64,000 bases of DNA from Clostridia bacterium (GTDB lineage: Bacteria; Bacillota_A; Clostridia; Oscillospirales; CAG-272), in NCBI GenBank assembly GCA_017468115.1, contig JAFUJS010000025.1:1-64000 (forward strand), read 5' to 3'. Made by a program: the position numbers and the translations under genes. Under the pieces are notes generated by a model that worked only from the letters and a program-made list of their open reading frames with translations, was not told the origin of the DNA and did no database searches. Positions 25,688 to 35,406 of the stretch are shown in pieces (the stretch's first letter is position 1; each line of letters starts with the position of its first letter).

Positions 25688-26746
25688 TTATAGTTCTATT
25701 AGGTTTTTCCTTGATTTTGTGAAATTTTTGATGCCATTTTCGCAAATTAGCACCATATCCTCAATTCTTGTGCCGTATTTTCCAGGAATGTATATTCCCG
25801 GCTCAACCGTTACCACATTGCCCGGAACGAGAATTTTGCCCTGTGCCTTGGGGGAAAGTGCAGGTGTTTCGTGAACCTCAAGTCCTACACTATGGCCGAG
25901 GGAGTGTCCAAAATAGCCCTCGTAATCCTTGTAAATTATGTCTCTTGCCACCTTGTCCGCTTGATAGCAATCCTTGCCACCGTTTTCTAAGTATTCAAGC
26001 GCCCTTAGCTGTGCCTCAAGCACGGTGTTATACAGCTTTTTCATTTCGTCGTCAGCCTTGCCGATGCAAACTGTTCTTGTCATATCGGAATGATAGCCGT
26101 TAACTGTGGCGCCAAAGTCCATTGTGAAAAAGCCCTTTTTGATTTTTGTGTGGGACGGAACACCGTGGGGAAGCGAGGTTTTTTCTGCGCTTATGGAAAT
26201 TGTTTCAAAGCTTTTGTCCTCTGCCCCGTGCTTTTTCATAAAATACTCAAGCTCGGTAGCGATGTCCGCCTCGGTCAGGTCTGTTGACAGAATGCCCAAA
26301 ATATGCTCAAACGCCATATCGGTAATGATTTGCGCCTGTTCCATTTGGGAAACCTCCCAAGAGTCCTTTACCTGACGCATTTTTTCAACCATATCGCCAA
26401 TTGGCACAAGCTCTGCGGTGGAAAACAATGCCTTGTAACCATTGTAGGCGCTGACGCTTACGTGTCTGTCCTCAAAGCCAAGCCTTTTTATATACTTATT
26501 TTCTGTGATAATGGCGCCCATTTCCTTGGGGTCCTTAACCTGATAGGTACCTGACAGAAGCTTTTCTGCAACCTCAACATATCGAAAGTCCTCAAGGGCG
26601 TACGCATTGTCCTTTGTTATTATTATGAAGCCGTCCTCGTTGTCAAATTTGGTAAAATATCTATGGCTTGTTCTGGCAGACAGAAAAACTGCGTCAAGCC
26701 CCTTTTCCTCCATGCTTTGACGAAGGGCATTTATTCTACTTAACAT
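25688..26746 (-). CDS. M24-family Xaa-Pro aminopeptidase
   Basis: A 352-aa metallopeptidase that removes N-terminal residues ahead of proline. A creatinase-like N-terminal domain (1-125) precedes the pita-bread domain. Metal ligands are visible in MDFGATVNGYHSDMTRT (two Asp), GHSLGHSVGLEVHETP (His), VEPGIYIPG (Glu) and GTRIEDMV (Glu). Cytoplasmic. Its position next to efp, whose product handles proline stalls, is conserved in Firmicutes. Confidence 0.94.
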   Translation of the reverse strand: MLSRINALRQSMEEKGLDAVFLSARTSHRYFTKFDNEDGFIIITKDNAYALEDFRYVEVAEKLLSGTYQVKDPKEMGAIITENKYIKRLGFEDRHVSVSAYNGYKALFSTAELVPIGDMVEKMRQVKDSWEVSQMEQAQIITDMAFEHILGILSTDLTEADIATELEYFMKKHGAEDKSFETISISAEKTSLPHGVPSHTKIKKGFFTMDFGATVNGYHSDMTRTVCIGKADDEMKKLYNTVLEAQLRALEYLENGGKDCYQADKVARDIIYKDYEGYFGHSLGHSVGLEVHETPALSPKAQGKILVPGNVVTVEPGIYIPGKYGTRIEDMVLICENGIKNFTKSRKNLIEL

Positions 26747-26775
26747 ATTGTACCTCGTTTTACATTATTTATTAA

Positions 26776-26804
26776 AGTATATCACACTTTATTTTTCTAT
26801 TCAA
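26776..26804 (-). promoter_or_regulatory. Promoter of the M24 peptidase gene
   Basis: TTGAAT (26804-26799), a 17-nt spacer ending TGA, and TATACT (26781-26776). Confidence 0.65.
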
Positions 26805-26813
26805 GGAATTTTG

Positions 26814-26842
26814 TTGACAAATTTTTTAGTAAGTGTTAAGAT
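26814..26842 (+). promoter_or_regulatory. Promoter of the 454-aa secreted protein gene
   Basis: TTGACA (26814-26819), a 17-nt spacer ending TGT, and TAAGAT (26837-26842), divergent from the M24 peptidase promoter. Confidence 0.7.
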
Positions 26843-26875
26843 ATTTGTAGAACTGATTTTAGAAAAGAGGTTTTT

Positions 26876-28240
26876 ATGGTAAAAAATCTTAAAAATATAC
26901 TTTTGCCGATTTTCCTTTCAATCGTTTTTATGATTTTAATGGGAATAACGGTATTTGCCGAGGATTGCCTGCATCAGGGCGCTGTTGACGACGGCAGGTG
27001 CGAAACCGCTCTTATTTGTCCCGATTGCGGCGATACTGTAAAGGAAGCATTAACACACGATTTTGTGCCTGTGGATTTGGTTGCTCACGAGGACGGGGCG
27101 CTTTACGGAATTACCAAGTATGATGCTTGTACAAACGAGGGCTGTGGGGCGAAAAGAACTACTACACACAACACATTTTTTGAGCAGGTTGGCTATTCTA
27201 TTTCACAGGATTCAATATCCTCCAGCTTTTATTCCTTCCCTACTGTGCTTAAGGCTTACGCAAAGTTCAAGAATATTAAGCTGGACTTTGGTCTTATTGC
27301 TACCTCTGAAAAGGGTCTTGGCGGTTCACTTCCTCTAAAGGCTGACGGAACACCTAATTCCTTTGTTAAGAAGTCAAGCTTTGTTGGCTCCTCAAGCTTT
27401 ATGCACGATATAAAAATCAATAATGTTACCTCTGATATTTTAAACGAAAAGTTTTTGATTTGCTATTATGTGATTTTAGGCGATGATATTTATTACATTC
27501 AGCGTGGAAATATCATAACAAGCTATGAAGGACTTTATTTTGTCAGCCACAATATGTTTGATAATTCAAGAGATGAGTACGGCGGGTTTGGTACAAGCCA
27601 AACTGTAACCTCTGCTGACAGGAACAAGCAGATGGCAAGCTCCCAGGCGGACTTTAATACAGGCTCCGACTTATCAAATATAAATGATGTAAAAAATACT
27701 GCAAATATGGTTACGGTTGGCGGCGCACTGGCAAATTACCCTAACGCAAGCGACCTGCTTTCCCATTTTCTTGATGGTAGCGGCAGTAACTATAATTTAA
27801 TTATTGATACCTTTTTGAAGGATTCTGTTGCCAAAAACAACAGAAATATTGATATGAACAAGGCAATGTCAGCCTGCGAGGTACTGGCACAGCCGGGAAA
27901 GAGCTTAACCTTCTATCAGGTTGAGGAAAGCCTTTTCCATAACCTTGAGGGGGACTGGAAAAATGCCCTTGGCTCATACTTTACAAGCATAAGAGTTGAA
28001 AATCTTGTGGTGGGAGTTGATGCACAAGGAAACACTATTTACTCTGCTGATTTTGTTTATATCGTTCAGGATTACTACAACTGGGATGCTAATGACACAA
28101 ATAAGCTATTTGGTTTGATTTCTCCATTTGAGCTTCATCAGCTACACAAGGCAGGTCTTGCCAAGGAATTTTTGACCTATGGAGAAAAGACCTTCCACCT
28201 TAACTGGACAAAGGGAGAAAGATTTGATTTAACAAAATAA
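26876..28240 (+). CDS. Secreted protein with Cys-pair modules, unknown function
   Basis: A 454-aa protein with a signal peptide (residues 1-28, ending VFAED). The next 70 residues have the short Cys modules seen in the surface proteins of this window (CLHQGAVDDGRC, CPDCGDTV, ACTNEGCGAKR). A beta-rich domain (about 105-230: LDFGLIATSEKG, FLICYYVILGD) resembles in pattern a segment near the end of the LRR surface protein (YGLVVGS, LFVCAYVI). The last 220 residues are unrecognised. It is monocistronic, extracellular by inference, with no catalytic motif seen. Confidence 0.7.
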   Translation: MVKNLKNILLPIFLSIVFMILMGITVFAEDCLHQGAVDDGRCETALICPDCGDTVKEALTHDFVPVDLVAHEDGALYGITKYDACTNEGCGAKRTTTHNTFFEQVGYSISQDSISSSFYSFPTVLKAYAKFKNIKLDFGLIATSEKGLGGSLPLKADGTPNSFVKKSSFVGSSSFMHDIKINNVTSDILNEKFLICYYVILGDDIYYIQRGNIITSYEGLYFVSHNMFDNSRDEYGGFGTSQTVTSADRNKQMASSQADFNTGSDLSNINDVKNTANMVTVGGALANYPNASDLLSHFLDGSGSNYNLIIDTFLKDSVAKNNRNIDMNKAMSACEVLAQPGKSLTFYQVEESLFHNLEGDWKNALGSYFTSIRVENLVVGVDAQGNTIYSADFVYIVQDYYNWDANDTNKLFGLISPFELHQLHKAGLAKEFLTYGEKTFHLNWTKGERFDLTK

Positions 28241-28268
28241 AAAAAGGAGCGAATTTCGCTCCTTTTTT
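28239..28268 (+). terminator. Terminator of the 454-aa secreted protein gene
   Basis: AAAAAAGGAGCGAA pairs with TTCGCTCCTTTTTT. Confidence 0.9.
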
Positions 28269-28274
28269 GTTCTT

Positions 28275-28451
28275 TTAGAATAGCAAATCCTTAATATTCG
28301 CTGTGGATGTACCCTTTGTTACGTCAACTGCGCCCTTGCCGTCGCCATAGTCAAATGTGGTTTCCTCTGTAGAAATATTGTTTGGAGAAAACTCCATAAT
28401 ATCCTCACTTGCTATTACTTCTATTTCATAGCCGGGTCTTGTGTATTTCAT
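28275..28451 (-). CDS. 58-aa ORF coupled to the LRR surface protein gene
   Basis: A 58-codon ORF starting MKYTRPGYEIEV and ending NIKDLLF. Its ATG overlaps the stop of the upstream LRR gene (TAATG), and an AAGGAGG site lies inside the end of that gene, so it would be translated by coupling. It has no signal peptide, is acidic, and contains a TFDYGDGKGAVDV segment. Endings and compositions of this kind are seen in short peptides with unknown roles; I do not recognise it. Codon use resembles its neighbour. Confidence 0.65.
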   Translation of the reverse strand: MKYTRPGYEIEVIASEDIMEFSPNNISTEETTFDYGDGKGAVDVTKGTSTANIKDLLF

Positions 28452-31000
28452 TATGCGTTTTCCTCCTTCTTAATTATGATTTCGGTTGTTTGATTTGCTT
28501 CTGCGTTTGCAACAACCTCGTTATATGTTACAGGGTCAACTGCGCTTGTGTTTGCACCGTTACTGATATATGTTACAGTACCATTGTCGATTACGTATGC
28601 ACATACAAATAGCTCTGTATTGTGGTAATCTGCTGTCAAGCCTGTTACCTGCATTTCAAATATTGAGTAGTTTCTCTTATCGTCAAAGGAAACGCTAAAT
28701 GCGCCAGCCTTAAGTGTTGTGCCGTCGAAGAGTGTATTTGTTGCGCCAAGCTTTGCAACAGAGCCAACTACCAAGCCGTACTGTACGGTTGTTTGGTTTG
28801 CCTCTTCGTATGCCACAAGTGCGTCGCTATTTACTGCAAAGCCTTGAAGGATTGCTGTGCCACTGTATGAATAGCCGTTGTTTACAAAGATTGCCGGAAC
28901 TTGGTATTCTGCATTGTCAGAAATTGTGAAGCTTTCAACTGTGCAGTCCTCTCTGTCGCAAAGATAATACTTATAACCGATTTTTAAATATCCATCGGTA
29001 TATTTTATTGAATCAATTTCACCTGCTAAATGACCCATAGCATCAGCTGTCTCTTCTGTGCCAATGTACACGCCACAAGGACAATCGTATCTTGTATATT
29101 CTTTTTCAGTACAAGTTGCAGGAGTTACTTTCACTATAGCCCTTACATGCCATGTAACATCATTTTCATCCAACTCTATCGCTGTTTCAACAGTTACATC
29201 GCTTGTTACATTTATCAAATTGTATGCTGCTTTACTATGACAGAAAATCATTTTACAATTTGTTCCCACATTTTTTGTAGGTCTGCTAACCATTGTAAAG
29301 TCATCAAGTCCCAAGTCGCTTTCATTTACAAAGTAGTAAGTAATGTTTGATTGTTCGATATCATACTTGAAGTTCACCATATCGCCAAGAAATACAATTG
29401 ATTTGGCCTCATCCCTACCGCAGTTTCTAAATACACCCGCAACATGGAAATTTGAGAATCCTTCAGGAAATACTACTATTTTGTTTATCGAATAGCAGTT
29501 CATAAATATATCTTCTGTTCCCTTTTTGCTACCGAATCCTGTGAGCGAAGTTGGCAAGAAATAAACGTCAGGTTTTTCAGGCTGTGGGAATTCAGAATCA
29601 ACATACACTTGACTTACTGTAAATGGTTCCTGAACAAAATAAAGATTCTCACAGTATGTAAAAGCGCCCTGTCCTGAATAGTTTGTACCAATTGATGTTA
29701 CTGTGTTTGGCATATAAACCGCCTCAAGAGAAGTACAACCATTAAATCCACGGTCAGGTATTGATTTTAGTTTTACTGGCAGAGACACTGCTTTCAACGA
29801 GGTGCAACCCATAAACACGCCCCAACTTGGTAGTTCGAACGTATTTTGATTGTCCCCAAAATCCAAAAACTGAAGGTTTGAGCAATCTTGAAACGCTGCC
29901 GCGCCGATTTTTGTTAGAGTTGTAGGGAATTGTATATACTTAATTGAACTACAATATTGGAAAGCACTTTCATCAATTGTTTTTACTCCATCTGGTAAAA
30001 TGACTATGCTTGGAAGCGATTTGCAGTTTTTAAAAGCACTTTTTCCTATAGAAGTTACTTTAACAGGAAAATCAATTTCTGCAAGCAATGTGCAACCATT
30101 GAATAGACTGTTTGGAATTGATGTTACTAGATCAGGAATCTTAATTGATGTAATAGATGTACAGCCTTCAAACACGCCTTGACCAAGTGATTTTACACCA
30201 TCATGAAGCTCAATCGATTTCAAAGATTGACAATTTACAAAAGCATATCCGGTGATAGCTGTAATGTTTTCCGGAACAACAACATCTGTAACGACCTCTC
30301 CATCGATTTCAAGATCCTTCACATAGTATGTAGGATTTGAAGTGGCACTTCCAAATGTTATGCTTGAATACCATTGTTCAAGTGTGCCCTTATACTCTAA
30401 GCTTGTAATATTTGTACAGCCATCAAATGCATATCCGTTGATTTTCTTGATATTTTCGTGCATTACGATGGAAGTCAAAGATTTACAATTGTAAAAGCAA
30501 TAGGATGAAATTTCTGTTACAGCTTCGGGAATCACTAATTCTGTAAGAAGAATGTTGTTAAAATATATGTCTTTAGCATAGTTCAATGGTACAGAATTGC
30601 TATAATTTGTAGAAATTTTACACCATTGCTCAAGTGTACCGGTGTAGTTAAACTTTTTCAAATTAGAAACGCCATTAAAAGCATCTCCTTTAAAAGTAAC
30701 AACAGTACTAGGAATTTCAATTGATGTAATGTTTTTGTTGCCCTTGAAAGCGTTATTTGAGATTGTTGTTACAACATATGTCTTCTCTTCGAAAATAACA
30801 CTTTCTGGAATAACAACATCAGTAATTGTTATCTCTTGGTTGTCTGTGCTTAAGATTGCATAGCCGTCAAAGCCCTCGTAATCTGTCGACTCTGTAAGAG
30901 TATAGTGCAGGTCGCCGATTTGGGTTGCACTTACAGAAAGAGCCAAAATTACTACGAGCAAAAGCGACATTGCAAGAGTAAGCAAAATTCTCTTTTTCAT
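28451..31000 (-). CDS. BspA-type leucine-rich-repeat surface protein
   Basis: An 849-aa protein with a signal peptide (residues 1-26, ending SVSA). From about 45 to 600 it carries many LRR_5/BspA-type repeats of the form AF-x-GC-x-x-L-x-x-I-x-x-P-x-x-V-x-x-I. A short Cys module (CTEKEYTRYDCPCG, near 635) follows, then a beta domain (about 690-820). Such proteins bind host or bacterial surface ligands in gut and oral bacteria. No LPXTG motif, membrane anchor or SLH domain is seen, so its attachment is unclear. It has its own promoter and a coupled 58-aa ORF downstream. Confidence 0.88.
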   Translation of the reverse strand: MKKRILLTLAMSLLLVVILALSVSATQIGDLHYTLTESTDYEGFDGYAILSTDNQEITITDVVIPESVIFEEKTYVVTTISNNAFKGNKNITSIEIPSTVVTFKGDAFNGVSNLKKFNYTGTLEQWCKISTNYSNSVPLNYAKDIYFNNILLTELVIPEAVTEISSYCFYNCKSLTSIVMHENIKKINGYAFDGCTNITSLEYKGTLEQWYSSITFGSATSNPTYYVKDLEIDGEVVTDVVVPENITAITGYAFVNCQSLKSIELHDGVKSLGQGVFEGCTSITSIKIPDLVTSIPNSLFNGCTLLAEIDFPVKVTSIGKSAFKNCKSLPSIVILPDGVKTIDESAFQYCSSIKYIQFPTTLTKIGAAAFQDCSNLQFLDFGDNQNTFELPSWGVFMGCTSLKAVSLPVKLKSIPDRGFNGCTSLEAVYMPNTVTSIGTNYSGQGAFTYCENLYFVQEPFTVSQVYVDSEFPQPEKPDVYFLPTSLTGFGSKKGTEDIFMNCYSINKIVVFPEGFSNFHVAGVFRNCGRDEAKSIVFLGDMVNFKYDIEQSNITYYFVNESDLGLDDFTMVSRPTKNVGTNCKMIFCHSKAAYNLINVTSDVTVETAIELDENDVTWHVRAIVKVTPATCTEKEYTRYDCPCGVYIGTEETADAMGHLAGEIDSIKYTDGYLKIGYKYYLCDREDCTVESFTISDNAEYQVPAIFVNNGYSYSGTAILQGFAVNSDALVAYEEANQTTVQYGLVVGSVAKLGATNTLFDGTTLKAGAFSVSFDDKRNYSIFEMQVTGLTADYHNTELFVCAYVIDNGTVTYISNGANTSAVDPVTYNEVVANAEANQTTEIIIKKEENA

Positions 31001-31033
31001 AAATTTCTCCTTAAAAATATAATTTACGCTCGT

Positions 31034-31062
31034 ATTTTAACATAGGTGTGGAAAACTGTCAA
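31034..31062 (-). promoter_or_regulatory. Promoter of the LRR surface protein gene
   Basis: TTGACA (31062-31057), a 17-nt spacer ending TGT, and TAAAAT (31039-31034). An A17-18 run follows at about 31069-31086 (plus strand), upstream of the -35, where an A/T tract could bend DNA. Confidence 0.75.
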
Positions 31063-31251
31063 GTTCAACAAAAAAAAAAAAAAAAATGGCTCATTTTTGT
31101 TAATTGTGCATAAGTAATTCGGAAAAGTTGTTGATTAGTCCACAAAAGGCGTGGTATTTTACCCTTTTTCAGATTGGTATTTTTTTGCAGCTTTGTGAGA
31201 AAATGTATTTGTGAATTTTTTGTAAATTTACGTTTATTAATATAAATGCAC

Positions 31252-31278
31252 AAAAAAAATCCCGTGTGAAACGGGATT
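31252..31278 (-). terminator. Terminator of tcdA
   Basis: AATCCCGT and ACGGGATT form a stem with an A8 tract on the plus strand, giving a U8 run in the minus-strand RNA. Confidence 0.88.
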
Positions 31279-31967
31279 TATTTTATTAAGTCCTTAATGA
31301 CCTCTGATGCGATTATTAGTCCTGCCACAGACGGTGTGAAGGCGCAGGATGCGGGAACGTATCGTTGGTCCTTGTCTGCCTGCTTTATAGGCAACTCGTC
31401 GGAATAGACCACCTTGAGGCCTTTTACACCTCTCTTCTTAAGCTCGCTACGCATAACACGGGCAAGGGGACAAACAGAGGTTTTGTAAATATCTGCCACC
31501 TTGAAGGCGCAGGGATTTAGCTTGTTGCCTGCCCCCATTGAGGAAATTAGTCTAACTCCTAGCTGCTCACATTTAACGGCAAGCTCCACCTTGCCTGATA
31601 CCATATCTATTGCATCAACCACGTAATCGTAGGCTGACAAATCAAAATCCTTTGAGGTTTCGGGTGTGTATAGGGCGCAAATATCATTAACCTTAATTTG
31701 CGGATTAATGTCTAGCATCCTTTCCTTCATAACTGAAACCTTGGCTTTGCCAATGGTTGAGTGAAGGGCGATAATTTGTCGATTTATGTTTGAGAGAGAA
31801 ACTGCATCGTTATCTACAATGTCAATCTGCCCTATTCCGCATCTTGCAAGCGCCTCACAGGTGTAGCCACCAACACCGCCAACGCCAAAAACAATAACTT
31901 TTTTGGTTTTCAGAGTGCTTACTGCTTCTTCTCCTATAAGCATTTCAAGCCTTGATAGCTCCTCCAT
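31278..31967 (-). CDS. tcdA: tRNA threonylcarbamoyladenosine dehydratase
   Basis: A 229-aa E1-like (ThiF/MoeB/HesA) enzyme that cyclises t6A at position 37 of tRNA using ATP. The ATP motif VFGVGGVGGYTCEALAR and the DNDAVSLSNINRQ block are typical, followed by DAIDMVSGK and SSMGAGNKLNP. Its AAGGAGGG ribosome site starts at the very edge of a MITE-like element (31982), so the insertion defines its upstream region. Confidence 0.93.
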   Translation of the reverse strand: MEELSRLEMLIGEEAVSTLKTKKVIVFGVGGVGGYTCEALARCGIGQIDIVDNDAVSLSNINRQIIALHSTIGKAKVSVMKERMLDINPQIKVNDICALYTPETSKDFDLSAYDYVVDAIDMVSGKVELAVKCEQLGVRLISSMGAGNKLNPCAFKVADIYKTSVCPLARVMRSELKKRGVKGLKVVYSDELPIKQADKDQRYVPASCAFTPSVAGLIIASEVIKDLIK

Positions 31968-31981
31968 TTTATTCCCTCCTT

Positions 31982-32258
31982 ATGCCTTGTGAGAGTAATA
32001 CGAACCAGTTTTGGAACGGACAAAACTCCCGTCTTTGGCGTTAAAATTTTTTGAAATATTTTTATATATCGGCAAAATTTTGCCTTAAACACGAGCCTCT
32101 TGGCTCGTTCGAAAATGCCTTGCACCTATAACCTAACTATTTAGAGATGGTTTTTGGTGCGGAGGAGGCAGGCTTATTAGCATAAGCCAACGACGACAAG
32201 CCTAAAAACGCTTTGAGCAGCAGGCTTTAGGCTGGTTCGCATCACTCTCGCAAGGCAT
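31982..32258. mobile_element. MITE-like element, left copy
   Basis: A gene-free, 277-bp segment bounded by terminal inverted repeats. The left end ATGCCTTGTGAGAGTAATAC is the near-perfect complement of the right end (ACTCTCGCAAGGCAT), and the match continues through CGAACCAG for about 27 bp. Inside are a hairpin CGAGCC/GGCTCG near 32095-32110 and a perfect palindrome GGCAAAATTTTGCC. A second, diverged copy in the opposite orientation lies at 35484-35748. No transposase is encoded, so this is a non-autonomous element by inference. The rest of the 400-bp gap up to 32368 holds only the mannosidase promoter. Confidence 0.8.
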
Positions 32259-32307
32259 CGTTTGTAACAGTATAGTAGCACATTTGGAACAAAATTGCAA
32301 ACTTTTA

Positions 32308-32336
32308 TTGCTTTTTGTTTTACGGTGTGGTAAAAT
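32308..32336 (+). promoter_or_regulatory. Promoter of the alpha-mannosidase gene
   Basis: TTGCTT (32308-32313), a 17-nt spacer ending TGG, and TAAAAT (32331-32336), lying outside the MITE-like element. Confidence 0.65.
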
Positions 32337-32367
32337 TCAAGAAGAAATACGTTTTTAGGAGTTTATT

Positions 32368-35300
32368 ATGAAGCCTATTTATGAATCCTACAGAAATCTT
32401 AAGGTGGTGCTTGGTAAGCTGAAGGACAATATTGTTATGTCCGCTTACCCTGTTACCGGTATTACATATAAGCCATGTGGCTACAAGGTTGGCTCCGAGC
32501 TACCTACTTGCGAGGATTTTGTTCCCTTTACAGCTGAAATGACCTGGAGCTCACAAAGAGATGAGCATGCTTGGTTCCACTTTACTGTTGATGCAAGTCA
32601 GTTTGGCGGCAAGGAAATTAAGCTTGCAATCCATACAGAGCCTGGTAACGGCTGGGATGCAACAAACCCACAGTTTATTGCTTATGTTGACGGGCATATT
32701 CGCCAAGGTCTTGATACTAACCATACATATCTGATTCTTTCCGGTAAGGACTCTTATGATGTTATGCTTTATAGCTACTCCGGCATGGAGGCTCATAGAG
32801 AAAATTTGCACCTTACTGCGGATGTTGTTATCGAGAACCAAGATGTTAAAAAGCTTTACTATGATGTAAAGGTGCCTCTTGATGCCCTTGAATTTTTAGG
32901 AGAAAACTCCTACGAATACCAAAGCATTGTTGCTATTTTGGAAAAGGCTGTTTCCAAGCTGAATATGCTTAAGCTGCCATCCGAGGAGTTTTATGAGTCT
33001 GTTAAGCTTGCAAATGAGGTTATCGAGAAGGAATTTTACGGTAAATTCTGCAAAAACCAAGATATAAAGACACTTTGTGTTGGACACACCCATATTGATA
33101 TTGCTTGGCTTTGGACTGTTTCCCAAACAAGAGAAAAGGCACAGCGCTCCTTTGCTACTGTAATTGAGCTTATGAAGCGCTACCCCGAATATAAATTTAT
33201 GTCCTCACAGGCTATTCTTTACAAGATGGTTAAGGAGGAGTGCCCTGAGCTTTACGAGGAAATCAAGGCTATGATTAAGGCAGGCCGTTGGGAGGTCGAG
33301 GGCGCTATGTGGGTTGAGGCTGACTGCAACCTTTCCTCCGGAGAAAGCCTTGTAAGACAGGTTCAATACGGCAAAAACTTCTTCCGTGATGAATTTGGCG
33401 TGGAATCACGTATTCTTTGGTTGCCTGACGTATTCGGTTATGCGGCCGCCCTGCCACAAATTCTCAAAAAGAGTGAGGTTGACTGGTTTGTAACCTCAAA
33501 AATTGGCTGGAACGATACAAACACTATGCCCTATGATACTTTCCTTTGGAAGGGTCTTGACGGCACAGGAATTAATGCACACTTTTTAACTGCACAGGAC
33601 GAAAAGAAGGGCCGTGTGCCGGAAAGGTTTAGCTCCTACTGTCCTTCTACCGACTTCTCTATTATTGACGGCGCTTGGAACAGATATCAGCAAAAATCTC
33701 TTTCCAATGAGGCTATTGTTACATTCGGCTTTGGCGACGGTGGCGGCGGACCTACTGACGATATGCTTGAAAAGCTAAGACGTACATCCGCAGGCGTGCC
33801 GGGTCTTGCTCAATCATATACAGGAACTGCTACAGATTTCTTTGGTAAGCTTGAAAAATGCATTAAGGAAAAGCCACAGCTTTTGCCAAGCTGGCAGGGC
33901 GAGCTTTACCTTGAATTCCACAGAGGTACATACACCTCTATTGGCAAAAACAAGAAAAATAACAGAGAGTGCGAGTTTTTAATGCTGGATGCAGAGGCAC
34001 TTTCCGCTATGCTTGGTAAGCTAAGGGGCGACAAGTTCCCTAAGGCGGAGCTGCATCAGGCTTGGGAAATGCTTTTAACCAACCAATTCCACGATATTAT
34101 TCCAGGCTCCTCTATAAAAGAGGTTTACGAGGACAGCGATAAGGATTATATTAAAATCAGAACATTGACGACAAAATTGAGGGGTAACGCCTTTGATTAT
34201 GTAAGTGAAAATGCTAGCAGGACCGGTTATGCTGTATTTAACCCACACTCCTTTGTTAATTCCTCTGTTGTAAAAATTGACGGTAAAAGCGTTTTTGTTA
34301 AGGATGTACCTGCTAAGGGATATAAGGTTATAGAGAATGTTACACCTAAGAACACTATTGAGGTTAAGGGTAACACGGTATTTACAAAATTCTTTACTGT
34401 AAAGCTTGATAAGGACTGCCATATTGTTTCTATTTATGACAAGAAGGCTCATCGTGAGGTAATTAAGAAGGGCGAGCGCGCAGGAAGACTCTTTGTGCTT
34501 GAAAACTACCCCGACCAATACGATGCTTGGGAGCTTCAGCGCAGTGCAAGCGACAAGGAATATACTCTTTGCGGCGCTTATGATGTTTATACTGTTGTTG
34601 ATGGTGCAAGAACAGGTATCCACTACAAGAAAAACCATATGGAAAGTGTGGTTGAGCAAACTATCTGGTTCTATGAGGACATAGCAAGGATTGATTTTGA
34701 GACTAAGGTTGACTGGAAGCAGCAAAGACAGGTGCTTAAGGTTTCCTTCCCTGTTGATATTAATGCCGATATGGCAACATATGAAATTCAGTTTGGCTCC
34801 ACACAACGACCAACACACTTTAACACAAGCTGGGATCAGGCTAAATTCGAGGTGTGCGGACACAAGTATGCTGACCTTTCCGAAGGAAATTATGGTGTAA
34901 GCTTACTGAACAATTGCAAATACGGACACGATATTCATAACGGAGATATGCGCTTGACCCTTCTCTCCTCAGGCTGGAATCCAAGCAATATGGGAGATTA
35001 TAACGACCAGGGCGAGCATGAGTTTACATACTCAATTTACCCACACAAGAATAATCTTGCAGGCTGTGATACAATTAAGCAGGCATATGACCTTAATCTG
35101 CCTATGACTGCGGTTAAGGCTGTGGGCGGCGGATGTCTGCCAAATGAGTACTCCTTAGTTAGCGTTGACTGTGATAATGTTATAGTTGAGGCGATTAAGG
35201 AGGCTGAGTACGGGGATGAAACCATTGTAAGACTCTACGAGGCTAAAAACTACCGCACAAGGACTACTGTTTCCTTCGGCTTTGACGTTAGCGAGGTATA

Positions 35301-35406
35301 TCTTGGTAATCTTAGTGAGAAAAAGCTGAAAAAGCTATCGGTTAAGAATAACAAGGTTAGCCTTGAAATCAAGCCATTTGAAATTGTAACCCTCATTGTA
35401 AAATAA
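32368..35406 (+). CDS. Alpha-mannosidase, glycoside hydrolase family 38
   Basis: A 1012-aa enzyme that trims alpha-linked mannose from N-glycan-type oligosaccharides. An N-terminal beta domain (1-220) precedes the GH38 catalytic domain. The metal-site motif HTHIDIAWLW is near residue 240, and the nucleophile region EGAMWVEADCNLSSGE near 312. The central helical domain (NQFHDIIPGSSIKEVYED near 570) and C-terminal beta-sandwiches complete the family layout. No signal peptide, so it acts on imported glycans. It is monocistronic and bracketed by two inverted MITE-like copies. Confidence 0.95.
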   Translation: MKPIYESYRNLKVVLGKLKDNIVMSAYPVTGITYKPCGYKVGSELPTCEDFVPFTAEMTWSSQRDEHAWFHFTVDASQFGGKEIKLAIHTEPGNGWDATNPQFIAYVDGHIRQGLDTNHTYLILSGKDSYDVMLYSYSGMEAHRENLHLTADVVIENQDVKKLYYDVKVPLDALEFLGENSYEYQSIVAILEKAVSKLNMLKLPSEEFYESVKLANEVIEKEFYGKFCKNQDIKTLCVGHTHIDIAWLWTVSQTREKAQRSFATVIELMKRYPEYKFMSSQAILYKMVKEECPELYEEIKAMIKAGRWEVEGAMWVEADCNLSSGESLVRQVQYGKNFFRDEFGVESRILWLPDVFGYAAALPQILKKSEVDWFVTSKIGWNDTNTMPYDTFLWKGLDGTGINAHFLTAQDEKKGRVPERFSSYCPSTDFSIIDGAWNRYQQKSLSNEAIVTFGFGDGGGGPTDDMLEKLRRTSAGVPGLAQSYTGTATDFFGKLEKCIKEKPQLLPSWQGELYLEFHRGTYTSIGKNKKNNRECEFLMLDAEALSAMLGKLRGDKFPKAELHQAWEMLLTNQFHDIIPGSSIKEVYEDSDKDYIKIRTLTTKLRGNAFDYVSENASRTGYAVFNPHSFVNSSVVKIDGKSVFVKDVPAKGYKVIENVTPKNTIEVKGNTVFTKFFTVKLDKDCHIVSIYDKKAHREVIKKGERAGRLFVLENYPDQYDAWELQRSASDKEYTLCGAYDVYTVVDGARTGIHYKKNHMESVVEQTIWFYEDIARIDFETKVDWKQQRQVLKVSFPVDINADMATYEIQFGSTQRPTHFNTSWDQAKFEVCGHKYADLSEGNYGVSLLNNCKYGHDIHNGDMRLTLLSSGWNPSNMGDYNDQGEHEFTYSIYPHKNNLAGCDTIKQAYDLNLPMTAVKAVGGGCLPNEYSLVSVDCDNVIVEAIKEAEYGDETIVRLYEAKNYRTRTTVSFGFDVSEVYLGNLSEKKLKKLSVKNNKVSLEIKPFEIVTLIVK

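Noticed and set aside
31069..31086. A17-18 homopolymer
   Set aside because: It may be biological or an assembly length error; no function can be argued beyond A-tract bending.
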